Notes: generated by a model not told the origin, from the letters alone. Shown: positions 52,004 through 60,573, counted from the first letter of the stretch. The stretch is 60,777 nucleotides of DNA from an uncultured Clostridiaceae bacterium (GCA_947177415.1 CAMWUK010000009.1:1-60777), one strand, 5' to 3'. Translations and numbers: made by a program.

Positions 52004-52868
52004 CCAGTCTTGAAATAAATAATTTGGTTGCTTTAGAAAAGACTTGATATTTTTTCGTGAATATGTATACATTTGATATAATTGCAGGGTTTAATGGACG
52101 GAAAATAAGATTATGTTCTGTACTAGGTGGAATTAACCCACCAATACATAGTGCATAGCCAATACCTGCCTGTACCATTAGACTTGCATTGAAAATTAAG
52201 TTGTAGGTCGATACGATATCTAAAGAAATTTGATGTTCCGAAAATAATTGTCCAAAACGTTTATTGTTAGAGGTCTGGCTTGGAACAATCATAGGAATAC
52301 CTGACAAATCCTCCAAGGTTAGTTTTTTCTTTTTAGTAAGAGGGGTATCCTTTGGCATAAGAACACCCCAAGTTTCCATAAGAGGTAGTTTTTGATAATC
52401 ATAACGGGGTGTGATTTCCGGATCCAGTAGTATTCCTATATCAATCAACCCTTTATCTAAACGCTCAAGAATAGTATCCGCATTGCTGCTAAAAAAATGA
52501 AAATGTATGTCAGGATAATCCCTTCTGATATCACAGATTATCTTCATAATGGCAGAGGAACTTTGATATTCACCACAGCCAATGTGAATATCACCAGAGA
52601 TATTTTGCTCATTTTCTCTGAAATCATGTTCCGTCTTTTCTATAAGAGAAACAACTTCCTGGGCACGTCCTCTTAGGTACAAACCATCCTCTGTCAAAGT
52701 GATTTTTTTCTTGCCACGAATAAATAACTGCTTACCTAGTTGTTCCTCTAAATCCATCATCTGTTTGGAAAGGGTGGGCTGGGTAATATGTAAATAATTA
52801 GCAGCACGGGTAATACTTTGTTCTTCCGCAACTGCCAAAAAGTATTGTAATAGTCGTGTTTCAATCAT
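51987..52868 (-). CDS. LysR-type transcriptional regulator
   Basis: A 293-residue LTTR: winged HTH at residues 1-60 (LLQYFLAVAEEQSITRAA, then LHITQPTLSKQM), a linker helix, and a periplasmic-binding-fold effector domain (GDIHIGCGEYQSS onward). It is divergent from the small protein/ABC operon at 52949 and convergent with the ligase/DUF3737 operon, so it probably controls the former and perhaps both. ATG 52868 has GAGGTG six bases upstream; the GTG at 52877 overlaps the site. Confidence 0.92.
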   Translation of the reverse strand: MIETRLLQYFLAVAEEQSITRAANYLHITQPTLSKQMMDLEEQLGKQLFIRGKKKITLTEDGLYLRGRAQEVVSLIEKTEHDFRENEQNISGDIHIGCGEYQSSSAIMKIICDIRRDYPDIHFHFFSSNADTILERLDKGLIDIGILLDPEITPRYDYQKLPLMETWGVLMPKDTPLTKKKKLTLEDLSGIPMIVPSQTSNNKRFGQLFSEHQISLDIVSTYNLIFNASLMVQAGIGYALCIGGLIPPSTEHNLIFRPLNPAIISNVYIFTKKYQVFSKATKLFISRLEQELL

Positions 52869-52891
52869 AAGGGACACCTCTAAAATAGTTT

Positions 52892-52920
52892 TTGTCTATG
52901 ATTACATATTCTACATAACT
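52892..52920 (+). promoter_or_regulatory. Candidate promoter of the divergent ABC operon
   Basis: TTGTCT, 17 bases, ATAACT within the 80-base LysR-52949 intergenic region. The -10 is weak, as expected for a LysR-activated promoter. Low certainty. Confidence 0.4.
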
Positions 52921-52948
52921 ATTTGTTATTTTGCAAGGGGGATTTATA

Positions 52949-53161
52949 ATGAATATAAGAACAATATTATCAGAAAGTGGAGCTACAAAAATACAGATTA
53001 ACCAGTATATAGATTACCAGAAAGCCGGAAATAAAAAGGGACAAGAGAGAATTTTATGCAGATGTAAAGGCATACAAAAAGAAAGGTTACAAGATAAAAG
53101 AAGGCAGCTTTCCTGTCTGGATTATATGATTGCAAAGGTGGAGAAAAGTCATGAAGAATAA
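52949..53161 (+). CDS. Small helical protein, 70 aa
   Basis: A 70-residue charged helical protein (INQYIDYQKAGNKKGQERIL, then RRQLSCLDYMIAKVEK). It has the same length class and helix layout as the protein at 51715. ATG 52949 has AAGGGGG upstream. Its last codons overlap the ABC ATPase start by 11 bases, so it is a translationally coupled first gene of the exporter operon. Function unknown; a small regulatory subunit is possible. Confidence 0.7.
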   Translation: MNIRTILSESGATKIQINQYIDYQKAGNKKGQERILCRCKGIQKERLQDKRRQLSCLDYMIAKVEKSHEE

Positions 53162-53903
53162 CAATATTGTATTATCTGGAAAAAATATTGTAAAAACTTA
53201 TGGGGAAGTGACGGTTTTAAATGGTTTGAATATTTCTATTTATCAAGGGGATTTTACGGTTATCATGGGTTCTTCAGGATCTGGTAAGTCCACACTTTTG
53301 TACATGCTTAGCGGAATGGATCAGGTAACAGATGGAGAAGTTAATTATAATGGTAAGAACTTGTCTAAGCTATCAGAAAAAAAATTAACCACTCTTCGAG
53401 GGGATGCATTTGGCTTTGTATTTCAAAAAACACATCTTGTCAGTAATCTGACCCTTTACGAAAATATACTTATGGCAGGGTTAGTAAACAGTTCTATGTC
53501 AGAAGCCAAAGCAAAAGAACAAACAGAAAAATTCTTGCAAGAAATGAACCTTATTCATGTAAAAAATCATTTACCCTCAGAGGTTTCTGGCGGACAGGCT
53601 CAGAGGGCAGCAGTAGCCAGAGCAGTTATGGGAAGCCCGCAAATATTGTTTGCAGATGAACCAACCGGAGCCTTGAATAGGGCAAATACAAAGGAAGTGC
53701 TAAATCTTTTAACAAATTTACATAAGAACGGACAAACCATTCTACTTGTTACCCATGATAGGGAAGCAGCTTTAAGAGGAAACCGTATTTTGTATATAGA
53801 AGATGGTGATATTATTTCTGAACTTTGTTTGTCCGAATATCAGGAAACAGATAAAGAACGTGAAGAAAAATTGTCAGATTTTCTTGGAAAGTCAGGCTGG
53901 TAG
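53151..53903 (+). CDS. ABC transporter ATPase
   Basis: A 250-residue MacB/LolD-type ATPase: Walker A GSSGSGKS (about 40-47), Q-loop FQKTHL, signature VSGGQAQR, Walker B ILFADEPTG, switch THD. Note Asn at the usual Asp of GALDS (GALNR). ATG 53151 has GGTGGAG seven bases upstream. It is followed by a dedicated FtsX permease after 17 bases. Confidence 0.92.
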   Translation: MKNNNIVLSGKNIVKTYGEVTVLNGLNISIYQGDFTVIMGSSGSGKSTLLYMLSGMDQVTDGEVNYNGKNLSKLSEKKLTTLRGDAFGFVFQKTHLVSNLTLYENILMAGLVNSSMSEAKAKEQTEKFLQEMNLIHVKNHLPSEVSGGQAQRAAVARAVMGSPQILFADEPTGALNRANTKEVLNLLTNLHKNGQTILLVTHDREAALRGNRILYIEDGDIISELCLSEYQETDKEREEKLSDFLGKSGW

Positions 53904-53920
53904 AAAGCAGAGGGATATGT

Positions 53921-56281
53921 ATGGGCAAGAATAAAATGCGGATAAAAATTGCAATGCTGTTAAAACCATCTTGGAAAAAACAAAAATTCCCTATTGTCTC
54001 TATTTTCCTTATGATGTTTGTACTGGCACTGTTTTTATTTTCTTCTTTTGTGTTATATGATAGCGGAAAAAACTCTGTAGTAGAAGAAATGAACCGCTTA
54101 GGATTTGGAGATTTTACAGTATGGGTTAGTAATCATCCAAAGGATTTAGTAAATGATATAAGTAAAATTTCTGAAGTGGGAACTGTAACGGAACAAAAAA
54201 TTATTTATGCAGGATATGAGATAAATGGAAAGTATTCAGATAATGAAGGACAATTAATGGTTTATGAGGAAAAGAACCCTTATCATTTTATAAAGGAAAA
54301 TGGCGAAAAAACAGCAAGAATAGAAATTGAACAAGGAACCATTTATGTATCTTGTGGGATGCAGTCTCTATATAATGTAAAAACAGGTGATACCATCACT
54401 TTTGAATTGACAAGAAATAGTGGTAAGAAAAAATTTAGGATAGCAGGTTATTTTGAAGATGCTTTTATGGGAAGCTCTATGATTGATATGAAAAGCTTTC
54501 TTATAAATACCTCAGATTATAATGAATTGTGTAAGAAAATACAAAAGGTAAATGAAAATGACCAGTTAGCAAAAGAAGGAGCTATGATACATATTGCTAA
54601 AGCTGTAGAACGTGGATTTTCAGATACAGAATTCTACCAAAGATTGATAGAAGAAACTGAACTTGCCAAGTATACAGAGTTTACATACCACAAAGATTCT
54701 ATATTAAGTTATATGCTTTTATTACAAAACATATTAGCAGGTTTTATGATTGTTTTTTCTATCATACTCTTTCTTGTCTGTATGATTATAACAGTCCATA
54801 GTATAGAAATGGTTGTGATTCAGGAAAGAAAAGATATGGCAATTTTAAAAACTATAGGACTTCCAGGAAAAATAATACAAAAAGTTTATTTATTGCTGTA
54901 TGGCAGCAGTGCTGTATGTGGAATTTTTTTAGGGGTTCTGCCCTGTAAATGGTGTGCTGGAAGAATTGCAAAAAGCATGGTTTCTTCTACAGGTATGCTG
55001 ATTGATATAAGAGTACCCTTTGAAAAAATCATACCTGTATTAGTAGTTTTGGTGGTATGGAATATGTTTGTGTTGTGGAGAAAAACAAGTAAAATCCTTG
55101 GGATTCATCCTATGCAGATATTACAGGAAACAAGGGTTAAAAAACGGGTTATATCTCCTATTAGAAAGAAGTATTTATCCTGTGATATTGCTATTCGTGA
55201 AATAAGAGCAAATAAGAAAAAGTATATAGCTCTATGTTTGATATCAATTGTACTTACTTTTTTTCTTGGTATAATTAGTCACATGAATACTTGGCTTGGC
55301 AGGAATGGAGAAGGTTTAATGAATGCCTTTAGCGTGGCAGAGCATGATTTAGGTGTACAGCCCTTTCATAGTTCTGTTCCGATGGATGAAATTGAAAGAG
55401 TAATTCACTGGTATTCGCCTATCACGAAACAGTATGAGCTGGCAATGGAAAGTGTTACCGTAAATGGTCAAGAGTATACAGCTAATATATTGAGCGATGC
55501 CAAATGGTTTCATATTTTAAAAGGAAAGGCACCAGAGGGAAAAGAAATTCTTGTTACAGATACTGTAGTAAATGAGTTAGATGTAGATATTGGTGATTCT
55601 GTAAAAGTATCAGCCGCTGGAAAAATGGAGGAATACCAGATTTCTGGTATCTATCAATGTGCCAATGGAATGGGAAATAATATTGGAATGAGTACCTCTG
55701 GATATTCCCAGATTGGTGATATAACAGGTTTTATTTGGTGTAAACATTATATTTTGGAAGATGGAAGTATGCGGGATTATGCTTATGAATATTTAGAAAA
55801 ACATTACAAGAACATTGATGTCCACACCAATAGCTGGTCTGGACTAGATGGAATCATTAGCATAATGCATTGGATGATAGCAGCAGTTTATATGATTTCA
55901 GCAGGTATTATGCTGCTAACAACAGCACTGCTTGCAAATAAAATGATTTTATCAGAGATAACTGATTTGGCAATTTACCGAAGCATGGGGTTGTCTGAAA
56001 AGAAACTCCGATTGTCATTTGCATTACGCTTCTTCCTTGTTGCTATGCTGGGGGCAGTAATGGGAACTGTTCTATCTGCATTGTTTAGCGACAGATTAAT
56101 AGGAATGATATTCCGGTCATTTGGCATTGGGGAATTTAAAACTGCATTCTGCCTGCCAGGAAGTGTAATTCCTTTTCTTACAGTACCACTAACATTTATT
56201 TTCTTTGCATGGATTTTTGGAAAAAAATTGAAAACAGTAAACATGATTGGTTTAATGGAACAGAATGGAGGTATAATATGA
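53921..56281 (+). CDS. FtsX-domain ABC permease
   Basis: A 786-residue permease with eight helices in two FtsX units: helix at about 28-48, extracytoplasmic domain about 55-255, helices to about 385, a second anchor near 430, extracytoplasmic domain about 460-640, and helices to the end. AGAGGG upstream of the start. Its stop overlaps the following lipoprotein start (ATGA). With the ATPase it probably forms a machine acting on the three secreted cyclophilin-like proteins' surroundings or on a peptide; the substrate is unknown. Confidence 0.9.
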   Translation: MGKNKMRIKIAMLLKPSWKKQKFPIVSIFLMMFVLALFLFSSFVLYDSGKNSVVEEMNRLGFGDFTVWVSNHPKDLVNDISKISEVGTVTEQKIIYAGYEINGKYSDNEGQLMVYEEKNPYHFIKENGEKTARIEIEQGTIYVSCGMQSLYNVKTGDTITFELTRNSGKKKFRIAGYFEDAFMGSSMIDMKSFLINTSDYNELCKKIQKVNENDQLAKEGAMIHIAKAVERGFSDTEFYQRLIEETELAKYTEFTYHKDSILSYMLLLQNILAGFMIVFSIILFLVCMIITVHSIEMVVIQERKDMAILKTIGLPGKIIQKVYLLLYGSSAVCGIFLGVLPCKWCAGRIAKSMVSSTGMLIDIRVPFEKIIPVLVVLVVWNMFVLWRKTSKILGIHPMQILQETRVKKRVISPIRKKYLSCDIAIREIRANKKKYIALCLISIVLTFFLGIISHMNTWLGRNGEGLMNAFSVAEHDLGVQPFHSSVPMDEIERVIHWYSPITKQYELAMESVTVNGQEYTANILSDAKWFHILKGKAPEGKEILVTDTVVNELDVDIGDSVKVSAAGKMEEYQISGIYQCANGMGNNIGMSTSGYSQIGDITGFIWCKHYILEDGSMRDYAYEYLEKHYKNIDVHTNSWSGLDGIISIMHWMIAAVYMISAGIMLLTTALLANKMILSEITDLAIYRSMGLSEKKLRLSFALRFFLVAMLGAVMGTVLSALFSDRLIGMIFRSFGIGEFKTAFCLPGSVIPFLTVPLTFIFFAWIFGKKLKTVNMIGLMEQNGGII

Positions 56282-56868
56282 AAATAAAGAAATTTTTATT
56301 ATCAATTATTATTTGTATATGTGTGTTTGGTTTTGTGGGATGTAACCAGAAGCAGAAACAAGTAGAAGAACCGCCAGAAGAAGTGCTGCATCCAAATGGT
56401 TCTGGTGAAGGAAATGATACAAAAACACCTTATGATGGTTCGTTGTTAAGTGGTGTAGTAACTGCTAAGATTGGCTTAAATGATAATACAGATTATACAA
56501 TAGATATGTATAATAATGCAGCAGTAGACACTATCTTAGGATATTTATCTGAAGAGGAAATGCGTTTTCCAACCTACACATACGAGGAAAAAGATGGATA
56601 TGTGGCACAGAATATCAGAGGTACTTACAGCAGGGATGATGAGGTGGAAGTATCACAAATTCATGCAGGAGAACTATATTTATTTAGTGATGGACAGTTG
56701 CGGCTTTACTTTAAAGATGTAGCAGATGCAGGCATATCAGCAACACTTGTTGGATATTTTTCAGGAGTGGACAATATTACCGAATTGGTACAGACTGCCT
56801 ACGAAGAAAATAGAGATGACAGTTGGGGAGTGGATGTATACTTCCTAATAAAAAAAAACAGCCATTAG
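56278..56868 (+). CDS. Lipoprotein with cyclophilin-like domain
   Basis: A 196-residue lipoprotein; lipobox FVGC (Cys about 22) after a clear signal helix. The mature part has a Pro/Glu linker and a beta-rich domain with LSEEEMRFPTYTYEEKDGY and IHAGELYLFSDGQLRLYF, similar in strand order to the cyclophilin-like (Cyclophil_like2) domains of the next two proteins. Starts inside the permease stop (ATGA) with GGAGG upstream. Domain assignment is moderate. Confidence 0.72.
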   Translation: MKIKKFLLSIIICICVFGFVGCNQKQKQVEEPPEEVLHPNGSGEGNDTKTPYDGSLLSGVVTAKIGLNDNTDYTIDMYNNAAVDTILGYLSEEEMRFPTYTYEEKDGYVAQNIRGTYSRDDEVEVSQIHAGELYLFSDGQLRLYFKDVADAGISATLVGYFSGVDNITELVQTAYEENRDDSWGVDVYFLIKKNSH

Positions 56869-56891
56869 AAGTACAGAACAAGGAGAGTGAA

Positions 56892-57251
56892 ATGCAGATG
56901 ATTTATGCACATATAGGTGAAAATATTCTGGAAATACTTCCAGAAAATAATTCCTCATCAAAAGCGTTCTTAGAAATTTTAAAGAAGTCAGATATTACAA
57001 TAGATATGCATGATTATGGAAATTTTGAAAAGGTTGGAAGTCTGGGGAATACCCTTCCAACTAATGACCAGAGAATTACTACAGAACCAGGAGATGTAAT
57101 TTTGTATCAGGGAAATCAGATTACTATTTATTATGACAAAAATACTTGGAATTTTACAAGGCTTGGAAAGGTACAGGGATTGTCAAAAGAGGAACTAAAA
57201 AATGTTCTGGGTAATGGTAATGTTCAGGTTAAATTTTCATTAGAAAAATAA
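56892..57251 (+). CDS. Cyclophilin-like fold protein
   Basis: A 119-residue single-domain protein: NNSSSKAFLEIL, then GSLGNTLPTNDQ, GDVILYQGNQITIYYDK and FTRLGKVQG are the Cyclophil_like2 pattern. No signal peptide is seen. ATG 56892 has AAGGAG six bases upstream. The domain is almost identical, at protein and DNA level, to the C-terminal domain of the next gene, which is exported, so this copy may be a recent duplicate that lacks an export signal. Family function is unknown. Confidence 0.8.
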   Translation: MQMIYAHIGENILEILPENNSSSKAFLEILKKSDITIDMHDYGNFEKVGSLGNTLPTNDQRITTEPGDVILYQGNQITIYYDKNTWNFTRLGKVQGLSKEELKNVLGNGNVQVKFSLEK

Positions 57252-57267
57252 AAGCGAGGCGAAGAAT

Positions 57268-58509
57268 ATGAATCAAAGAAAGAGAAGTTGTTTCGTTTGC
57301 AGATGTGTCCTTGCATTCATATTGGTAGTTATGTTTGCGGATGGTGTATTTATAAAGAGTGAAGTTTATGCTGAGCCTGCCAGAACAATTCCGAAGATTA
57401 CAAGTAAGAAAAAAATATCTCTAAAAGAAGGCAATAGTTATAAAGTTAAAGTTTCAGGAAAATACATTATAAGTGTTGTATTTTCTAGTTCTAATAAACT
57501 GGTAGCTGTTGTAAATAAAAAAGGTAAGGTTACAGCAAAACATGCAGGAACCTGTAAAATAAAAGCTAAAGTTTCTTATCAAAGGAAAAAAGGTGGGAAA
57601 ATTTATAAAAAATCTTATAATATAACAATAAATGTAAAGCATAAGACACAGAAGAAATTGAAATCATTTATTATACGTGTTAATGGAAAAGATTTTGTGG
57701 CAAAAGTATATAATACCAAAGCTGGTCAGGAGTTTTATGAGAAACTCCCAAAAACAATTACCATGAAAGAATTAAATGGCAATGAAAAATATTATTATGC
57801 AAACAGCACATTTTCAGAAGAAGAAAAGAAGGTTGGTATCATCAAAACGGGAGATCTTATGCTATATGGCAACAATTGTATTGTACTATTTTATGATACC
57901 TTCCGTACAAGTTATGAATATACAAGGATTGGATATATTGAAAATCCTGCAGGGCTTGCAAAGGAGGTAGGAAAAGGGAAAGCAAAAGTGTCTTTTTTGA
58001 AAGATACTGCAAGTGAGGGTGAAAAAAAGGACAATATGTCTACAACACAACCAGATGAGCCTGTTGTGTCACCAACAGAGCAACCCGATAGTACGCCAAC
58101 CGGACAGCCTAGTGAGATACCATCAGAAGATACTGATAAAGATAATAAAACGGATGATACAATTTTTCTCTACATAAATGGTCAAAAAATAATGGTAGTA
58201 CTGGAAAATAATTCTTCAGCAAAAGCGTTCTTAGAAATTTTAAAGAAGTCAGATATTACAATAGATATGCATGATTATGGAAATTTCGAAAAGGTCGGAA
58301 GTTTGGGGAATACCCTTCCAACTAATGATCAGAGAATTACTACCGAAGCAGGAGATGTAATTTTGTATCAGGGAAATCAGATTACTATTTATTATGATAA
58401 AAACACTTGGAATTTTACAAGACTTGGAAAGGTACAGGGATTGTCAGCAGAGGAATTAAAAAATATTCTGGGTGAAGGTAATGTATCAGTAACTTTTTCA
58501 CTACAATAA
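57268..58509 (+). CDS. Secreted protein with Ig-like and two cyclophilin-like domains
   Basis: A 413-residue exported protein. Signal peptide to about residue 36 (VYAEPA); a Big2-like Ig domain about 40-125 (SLKEGNSYKVKVSG, VNKKGKVTAKHAGTCKIKAK); a first diverged cyclophilin-like domain about 130-250; a Pro/Thr linker about 260-295; a second cyclophilin-like domain 300-413 nearly identical to the preceding gene. No anchor motif at the C-terminus. Together with the two genes before it this gives four related domains in one locus. GCGAGG site upstream. Confidence 0.78.
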   Translation: MNQRKRSCFVCRCVLAFILVVMFADGVFIKSEVYAEPARTIPKITSKKKISLKEGNSYKVKVSGKYIISVVFSSSNKLVAVVNKKGKVTAKHAGTCKIKAKVSYQRKKGGKIYKKSYNITINVKHKTQKKLKSFIIRVNGKDFVAKVYNTKAGQEFYEKLPKTITMKELNGNEKYYYANSTFSEEEKKVGIIKTGDLMLYGNNCIVLFYDTFRTSYEYTRIGYIENPAGLAKEVGKGKAKVSFLKDTASEGEKKDNMSTTQPDEPVVSPTEQPDSTPTGQPSEIPSEDTDKDNKTDDTIFLYINGQKIMVVLENNSSAKAFLEILKKSDITIDMHDYGNFEKVGSLGNTLPTNDQRITTEAGDVILYQGNQITIYYDKNTWNFTRLGKVQGLSAEELKNILGEGNVSVTFSLQ

Positions 58510-58584
58510 ATAGAGCTAGATTGATTTGCTTATGGAGTGGGGCGGTTATATGAAGGATTTATAGTGACATATTTTTTTACACAC

Positions 58585-58615
58585 AAGGGACACAGCATAT
58601 TTGCTGTTGTCCCTT
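58585..58615 (+). terminator. Terminator after the cyclophilin-like genes
   Basis: AAGGGACA-CAGCA pairs with TGCTG-TGTCCCTT. It is 75 bases after the stop codon. The remaining 58616-58728 stretch has no gene. Confidence 0.65.
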
Positions 58616-58728
58616 TATGATCCAATTATCACATTATTTCCAATACAAATATCAGAAGTAATTACTATAGGCAGGTAATTAAGCGGGAAGTCTCAGTAAA
58701 ACCGCTGTATGAAATACGTCATTTGACT

Positions 58729-59553
58729 TTAATGATGATGTTTTTTTGAATTGTAATGGTGATGGTTGTTGTCTTTGTCACATTCATTTCCATATCCTCT
58801 GTTTGAATCATGGTCTTTATCATAACAATTTTTATCTAAATTGTCATTATCTAAATTTTTGTCATGTTTTGTTCCATGTACATGTTCATAGATTAAATGA
58901 TGTATCTCCGACATACTCATATCTTTACATTCATCAATTGTTATTGTATCATCATATTGGCTTAGCTGTAGATAAGCATAATATTTTCCTAATGACAATC
59001 CATTATCGTGAGCTTTAGAAACAACCTCAATATCTGTACTAATACTTTGAGTGTTATGTTTCGTATGACAGGAACAGCTAGCTACTCCCTTTTTTAATTT
59101 ATTTTCATGGTCACTCGTTGTTGCTATTGTAAAGACAAGTTCTGCATCATCTGTGAGGTATGAATTCATAACATTACTTTCCATAATTGTATTAATTGCT
59201 TCTGTGTATTTTTTACCTTTAAGGGACAACCCTTTTAATATTTCTTCCCCTTCCGTATTGTATGCAGTCACAGACAGCACTTTATCAAAATGGTTTAATG
59301 CAAGTTCAATAGATGGATTGACATCAATACTCACATAAGAGACTGGTGTTTGAATCCATGTGTATCCTTTTATCCCTGCTGTAAGAAATAGTATGGCACA
59401 AACTGCAGCAAGTATTTTTGGAAATATTGAATGGTGAAATAAGGATATATTTTTTTTGCGTTTTACAAATAAAAAATGTTTTGTTGCTTCTTTCAACTGA
59501 GTATCTGCTTTAATATCATCAAATGCGTCATGTATTTTATTTGTCAATTCCAT
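58729..59553 (-). CDS. RsgI-like anti-sigma factor with His-rich tail
   Basis: A 274-residue membrane protein: cytoplasmic N-terminal segment (about 1-45), one membrane helix (about 46-64), then VSIDVNPSIELALNHFDKVLSV, the RsgI extracytoplasmic core. The last 45 residues are rich in Asp, Asn and His and end with a KKHHH stretch, suggesting metal binding. It follows the sigma gene. ATG 59553 has GGAGG only two bases away; the TTG at 59547 has better spacing and may be the true start. It presumably sequesters the sigma factor until an external signal is received. Confidence 0.82.
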   Translation of the reverse strand: MELTNKIHDAFDDIKADTQLKEATKHFLFVKRKKNISLFHHSIFPKILAAVCAILFLTAGIKGYTWIQTPVSYVSIDVNPSIELALNHFDKVLSVTAYNTEGEEILKGLSLKGKKYTEAINTIMESNVMNSYLTDDAELVFTIATTSDHENKLKKGVASCSCHTKHNTQSISTDIEVVSKAHDNGLSLGKYYAYLQLSQYDDTITIDECKDMSMSEIHHLIYEHVHGTKHDKNLDNDNLDKNCYDKDHDSNRGYGNECDKDNNHHHYNSKKHHH

Positions 59554-59571
59554 CACCTCCCAGTTTTTTCT

Positions 59572-60021
59572 TTAACATTTCACGCCCTCTGGAAAGAAGG
59601 GAATAAATGGTATTTTCTTTTTTTTAAGAATTTTTCCAATTTCGGCTGCTGAATATCCTTCATAATAATGTAGGTAAATGACATCTTTATATTTATCCGG
59701 AAGAGATAGAACAGCTTCTAATACCTCCCTGTGGTTTTCAGGAACTTCTGCTTCTATTTCATGTAATGCATCTAAGGAAACTGCATTACACCGGAAAAAA
59801 CTTTTCAAATAATCTTTGCAAGCATTGATGGCTACACGAAGCAGCCATGCCTTTTCATGTTCACTATTATCAAATGGTTTATCATGTAGCATATATTTCA
59901 TAAAAACATTTTGGAATACATCTTCTGTATCTGATTGATTTTTCAAATAATAAAAGCAAATCCGCTGTATCATATCCGCATATTTTTCAATTGCATGGTT
60001 TACTTCGATTTCGCTCCGCAT
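59572..60021 (-). CDS. ECF-type sigma factor, C-terminus frameshifted in an A8 tract
   Basis: A sigma-70 family protein, 149 residues as read. Region 2 is at about 10-75 (YYLKNQSDTEDVFQNVFMKY) and region 4 begins SLPDKYKDVIYLHYYEGYSAAEIGKIL. After KK the frame runs through eight A residues (top strand T8, 59618-59625) into IPFIPFFPEG and stops. Adding one base restores ENTIYSLLSRGREMLKKKL, the normal recognition helix, with a stop at about 59537 overlapping the anti-sigma start. Loss of region 4 should abolish -35 recognition unless slippage or a sequencing error is involved. AGGAGG site upstream. Confidence 0.82.
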   Translation of the reverse strand: MRSEIEVNHAIEKYADMIQRICFYYLKNQSDTEDVFQNVFMKYMLHDKPFDNSEHEKAWLLRVAINACKDYLKSFFRCNAVSLDALHEIEAEVPENHREVLEAVLSLPDKYKDVIYLHYYEGYSAAEIGKILKKKKIPFIPFFPEGVKC

Positions 60022-60095
60022 TTACGCACCTCCTCTTGTATTTTCTAAATAGGTAACCTATGTATCTGATTAAGAATTGTATTTGAAAAATAAAG

Positions 60096-60230
60096 GTAAC
60101 TATTCAGGTAGAAACACGCATTTACTGCGTGTTTCGTAAGAAAAAGTAAATTATGTAATGTTTAAGCTCCTTCGCCGAAGGCGAATTAATATGAGCTTAA
60201 ACGTAACTGTTCATGGTTCTGAACAGTTAC
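60096..60230 (+). mobile_element. Palindromic MITE copy 20, subfamily A, full length
   Basis: A 135-bp element nearly identical to copy 1, 58 kb away: left end GTAACTATTCAG, right end CTGAACAGTTAC, same two hairpins (hairpin 2 stem with paired changes AGCTCC/GAGCTT region). Flanks AAATAAAG and AAATAAAA match at 7 of 8. It separates the sigma operon from the His-rich gene. Confidence 0.88.
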
Positions 60231-60258
60231 AAATAAAAAATATACTACCATACTATAT

Positions 60259-60573
60259 TTATCTGTGATGGTTATTATGGTTATGATTTTCTGAGTGATG
60301 CGATTTTGGACTTGTAACTCTGCAAGTATTTGTTTTTTTGTTTGTGGTGTGGTGATTTTTGTTATGTGATATATTATGACAATTATCACATATGCTATCA
60401 TGGTCTGCATCAGAATACCCTTTACAAATATTGTTCTTACTATCACATACTCGGATATTTTTTATGGGTTCTGCCTGTTTTTGTTTAAAAGAACGGGAAC
60501 TAAGTATTGGTGTTCCTATTGACATGGATAACAACAATGCATTACATACTCCAAACATAATTAATTTCTTCAT
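60259..60573 (-). CDS. Small secreted Cys/His-rich protein
   Basis: A 104-residue exported protein: signal peptide about 1-24, mature part with VCDSKNNICKGYSDADHDSIC (two blocks) and a His/Asn-rich tail ending NHNNHHR. DADHD resembles a calcium-type loop, and the Cys and His residues suggest metal binding. AAGGAGGT site upstream. It lies directly upstream of the sigma/anti-sigma operon, whose anti-sigma has a similar His-rich tail, so the three may answer the same metal or surface signal. That is inference. Confidence 0.72.
   Translation of the reverse strand: MKKLIMFGVCNALLLSMSIGTPILSSRSFKQKQAEPIKNIRVCDSKNNICKGYSDADHDSICDNCHNISHNKNHHTTNKKTNTCRVTSPKSHHSENHNHNNHHR

Noticed and set aside
2088-60230. 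Dispersed palindromes considered as REP/RAYT elements or plain terminators
   Set aside because: No RAYT-type transposase is present, and 8-bp target duplications with terminal inverted repeats fit transposon-like elements better. Several lie upstream of genes, where a terminator would be harmful, and most lack a T run.
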